Shown here piece by piece: positions 6,335 through 8,233 of a DNA stretch of 8,233 nucleotides. Position 1 is the first letter of the stretch. Every line of letters starts with the position of its first letter. The stretch is from RGIG6165 sp045538835 (GTDB taxonomy: Bacteria > Bacillota > Clostridia > Oscillospirales > Feifaniaceae), in contig JAZQEF010000004.1 in NCBI GenBank assembly GCA_045538835.1, forward strand, positions 1 to 8,233, in the 5' to 3' direction. The notes beneath the pieces were generated by a model. It saw only the letters and a program-made list of their open reading frames with translations. It was not told the origin of the DNA and did not search any database. The position numbers were made by a program, and so were the translations under genes.

Positions 6335-8233
6335 ATGGTTGATTATGAATACGCAGAATTATTCAAAAATGATTCTCTTGATAAGCAAATCCATATTGCG
6401 ATACAAGGAACACAATATGTTTTAGGCAACGAGGATGTTGTGTCCGAAAGTTTTCGACTTATTGAAAGCCTTTGTTCTGAGGAATATCTTAAGTTTGGTG
6501 CAGTAGAACCACGCGCTGTGAAATTTACAGTTAAGTATAACGCTCCTGAAATGTTGAACAAGTGGCTTACTATTACTATGTCTTTGCAAGGCGCACAGAC
6601 CCCTTTCTCTTTTGGTGATTATCAAGTCCTTTCTGATAAGCCGTCAAGCGACAGGACAACAAGAGAAGTCACGGCGTATAGCCATTTTCATAAGATCCTG
6701 AAAAACAAGTATAAGACTTGGTATAAAAATGCGTGGGGTGATTCTAACACCATGACAATCAAGCAACTTCGCGATTCTTTTTTTGCAAGGCTGCGTCAAA
6801 CACATTCATGGGTTGTTCAGGAAGAAACCACACTCGTAAACGATGATGTTGTAATCAGAAAATCCAAAAAAATACCGCGTATTTCCGGCAAGGATATACT
6901 GAATGCAATTTGTGAAATCAACGGTGTATTCGGCTATATTGACAGGGATGGTGTGTTCAGATACAAAAAACTGAATAACAATGACACGGTCACAAATATT
7001 GGTTCGTCCTTGACAATATCGACAGAATATGAAGATTATTCAACAACAGCAATAGACCGCGTTGAGATATTGACGCAAAACGGCGACATTATTGGCTCGG
7101 CGGGTGTTGCAGAAAGTAATTCAAACAACAAATATGTGATCGAAAGTAATTTTATGCTGAAAAGCATCGGAGGAAACGATAGATCCCGTGCTACGGCAGA
7201 TGCATTGGCAAGCAACCTATTAAGTGTTATTGGCGGTGTTTCTTATGTTCCATTCAACGCTGAATTTAAGGGCAATCCATGTTTTGAGGTTGGAGACAGA
7301 ATTTCTTTCCAATCGCACGGAAACACGATAACCACTTTTTTACTTGAAAGACAACTAAATGGGGTGCAATCTTTAAGGGATAATTTTTCTGCCGAAGCTG
7401 GAGATGCGGTATATCCGCAAGATAACAACACGTTATCTTCTGGTATGCAGAAAATAAAAGAATACGCAAGTGAAAAAGTAGAAAGCACAGTTGATACATT
7501 CGATCCTAATTTGGAAGGATTGCCCGGACAAGAGGGTGATTTTTATACACAGCAGGTTTCTAAAACTGTCAGAAAAAATGTTTCAAAGACGTTTGATACA
7601 TGGGTTTGCAGAGTAGGCGTGCAAAACAATTTACATTGGTATTCCTATGGCAAAATAAAAGTGTCAAGTGATAGTGGTAATTTTATAACAGTTGCCGCAA
7701 AAACAACTTTATCAGGCTTTACATGGGTTGTTGCTGGTTCGAAATCAAGGTTTGTAGAATTTTCCTATTTTATTGTAAAAGTTCCGATAAATTCGCCTGT
7801 TCCATCTATTACGGCGGAAATATCTGATGTGACCGAATATAATATAAGTGATCCTGATAAGGGATCAGGCGGTTGGGGGCAAGCAACATCGGGTACTACT
7901 TTTTCTTTCAACCCAGCAAGCGCCGTGACAAATAGAAGTAATACATATAAATACTATATTGCTACGTGCGCAAATGGTAGTTTTACCGGAGGTTTGCGTG
8001 AAGAAGTAAATAAATATGATTATGTATTTGATAATGGCTGGGGTGAGGTCAGGGCGGCATTAGAAGATGATTTGCTTGATATTCCTATGTTATATGATGG
8101 TACCGACGGAACAAGGCAATACTACAACGATGGCACAGGCGGTGATTCTGCGTGGAAAAAGGCAAGTGTAGTGACTGGCGTTGATGATTCTGACGATGCA
8201 GGCGGCACAGAAAACAATGGTCTTAATCTCAAT
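6335..8233 (+). CDS. Tail-tip / baseplate hub protein (Tal-like) with C-terminal extension, partial
   Basis: The frame opens at ATG 6335, seven bases after the ribosome binding site agagagg (6321-6327), and runs without a stop to the window edge, giving 633 codons. The first ~350 residues resemble the hub domain of Firmicutes siphophage tip proteins. They include a segment ESFRLIESLCSEEYLKFG (about 38-55), a PFSFGDYQVLSDKPSSDR stretch (about 90-107) and GVFGYIDRDGVFRYKKL (about 197-213). A later EVGDRISFQ segment (about 318-326) is followed by a turn into a short helical stretch, MQKIKEYASEKVESTVDTF (about 370-388). From about 393 on, the sequence is beta-rich and Gly/Ser/Thr/Asn-rich, including YDGTDGTRQYYNDGTGG (587-603), which suits a fibre or host-recognition part. 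Hub proteins close the tube and start tail assembly; the extension may bind the receptor. The role of the extension is inferred, and I recognise no enzyme motif in it. Confidence 0.8.
   Translation, partial: MVDYEYAELFKNDSLDKQIHIAIQGTQYVLGNEDVVSESFRLIESLCSEEYLKFGAVEPRAVKFTVKYNAPEMLNKWLTITMSLQGAQTPFSFGDYQVLSDKPSSDRTTREVTAYSHFHKILKNKYKTWYKNAWGDSNTMTIKQLRDSFFARLRQTHSWVVQEETTLVNDDVVIRKSKKIPRISGKDILNAICEINGVFGYIDRDGVFRYKKLNNNDTVTNIGSSLTISTEYEDYSTTAIDRVEILTQNGDIIGSAGVAESNSNNKYVIESNFMLKSIGGNDRSRATADALASNLLSVIGGVSYVPFNAEFKGNPCFEVGDRISFQSHGNTITTFLLERQLNGVQSLRDNFSAEAGDAVYPQDNNTLSSGMQKIKEYASEKVESTVDTFDPNLEGLPGQEGDFYTQQVSKTVRKNVSKTFDTWVCRVGVQNNLHWYSYGKIKVSSDSGNFITVAAKTTLSGFTWVVAGSKSRFVEFSYFIVKVPINSPVPSITAEISDVTEYNISDPDKGSGGWGQATSGTTFSFNPASAVTNRSNTYKYYIATCANGSFTGGLREEVNKYDYVFDNGWGEVRAALEDDLLDIPMLYDGTDGTRQYYNDGTGGDSAWKKASVVTGVDDSDDAGGTENNGLNLN

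Noticed and set aside
7850..7868. Overlapping inverted repeats (gatcc-tgataag-ggatc and ctgat-aaggg-atcag)
   Set aside because: They are short 5-bp arms inside continuous coding sequence, with no T-run or gene boundary, and are most likely chance.
1..8233. CRISPR array, tRNA, insertion sequence, att site, retron or defence cassette
   Set aside because: No spaced direct repeats, cloverleaf-like sequences, transposase motifs or reverse-transcriptase motifs were seen. All sizeable coding frames fit a tail module.

Overview
The window is part of the tail-morphogenesis module of a long-tailed (siphovirus-like) phage or prophage. Every gene lies on the + strand, and gene order follows the usual one: tail tube protein, tail assembly chaperone pair, tape measure, a small protein in the Dit position, then the tail-tip/hub protein. 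The protein families, the purine-rich ribosome binding sites, the AT-leaning composition and the style of the tape-measure C-terminus all suggest a Firmicutes host, probably a gut Clostridia-type bacterium. That host call is inference; no host gene is present.

Layout: 1-318 is the C-terminal part of the major tail protein. A gap of about 100 bases follows, holding a GC-rich stem-loop. 416-823 encodes the short tail assembly chaperone (lambda gpG analogue). Its 3' end carries a textbook -1 programmed ribosomal frameshift signal: slippery heptamer T TTT TTC, a 6-base spacer and a perfect 7-bp hairpin. The signal joins it to a second reading frame (766-1239) to give a gpG-T-like fusion of about 274 aa. 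A GH24 lysozyme-type endolysin (1236-1832) starts inside the fusion's stop codon. It is unusual in sitting inside the tail module with no holin beside it, and in ending at an in-frame TAA in the middle of its C-terminal peptidoglycan-binding domain; the missing part of the domain is still encoded in frame at 1833-1904.

A strong hairpin plus T-run (1911-1947) comes before the 1294-aa tape measure protein (1967-5851), and a second one (5860-5897) follows it, so the largest, low-copy protein is bracketed by terminator-like elements. The tape measure has a central block with a period of about 74 residues, a hydrophobic segment and a conserved C-terminal domain. A 134-aa tail protein (5917-6321) and a tail-tip/hub protein (6335 to the window edge, 633 codons with no stop) complete the module.

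Working logic: the tube protein polymerises round the tape measure, which the G/G-T chaperones keep soluble and whose length sets tail length. The Dit-position and hub proteins form the tip on which assembly starts. The lysozyme either serves lysis or helps the virion penetrate the wall. I saw no CRISPR array, tRNA, insertion sequence, att site or defence system. The most notable items are the complete frameshift signal, the interrupted endolysin in an unexpected place, the tape-measure repeats and the hairpins at gene junctions.
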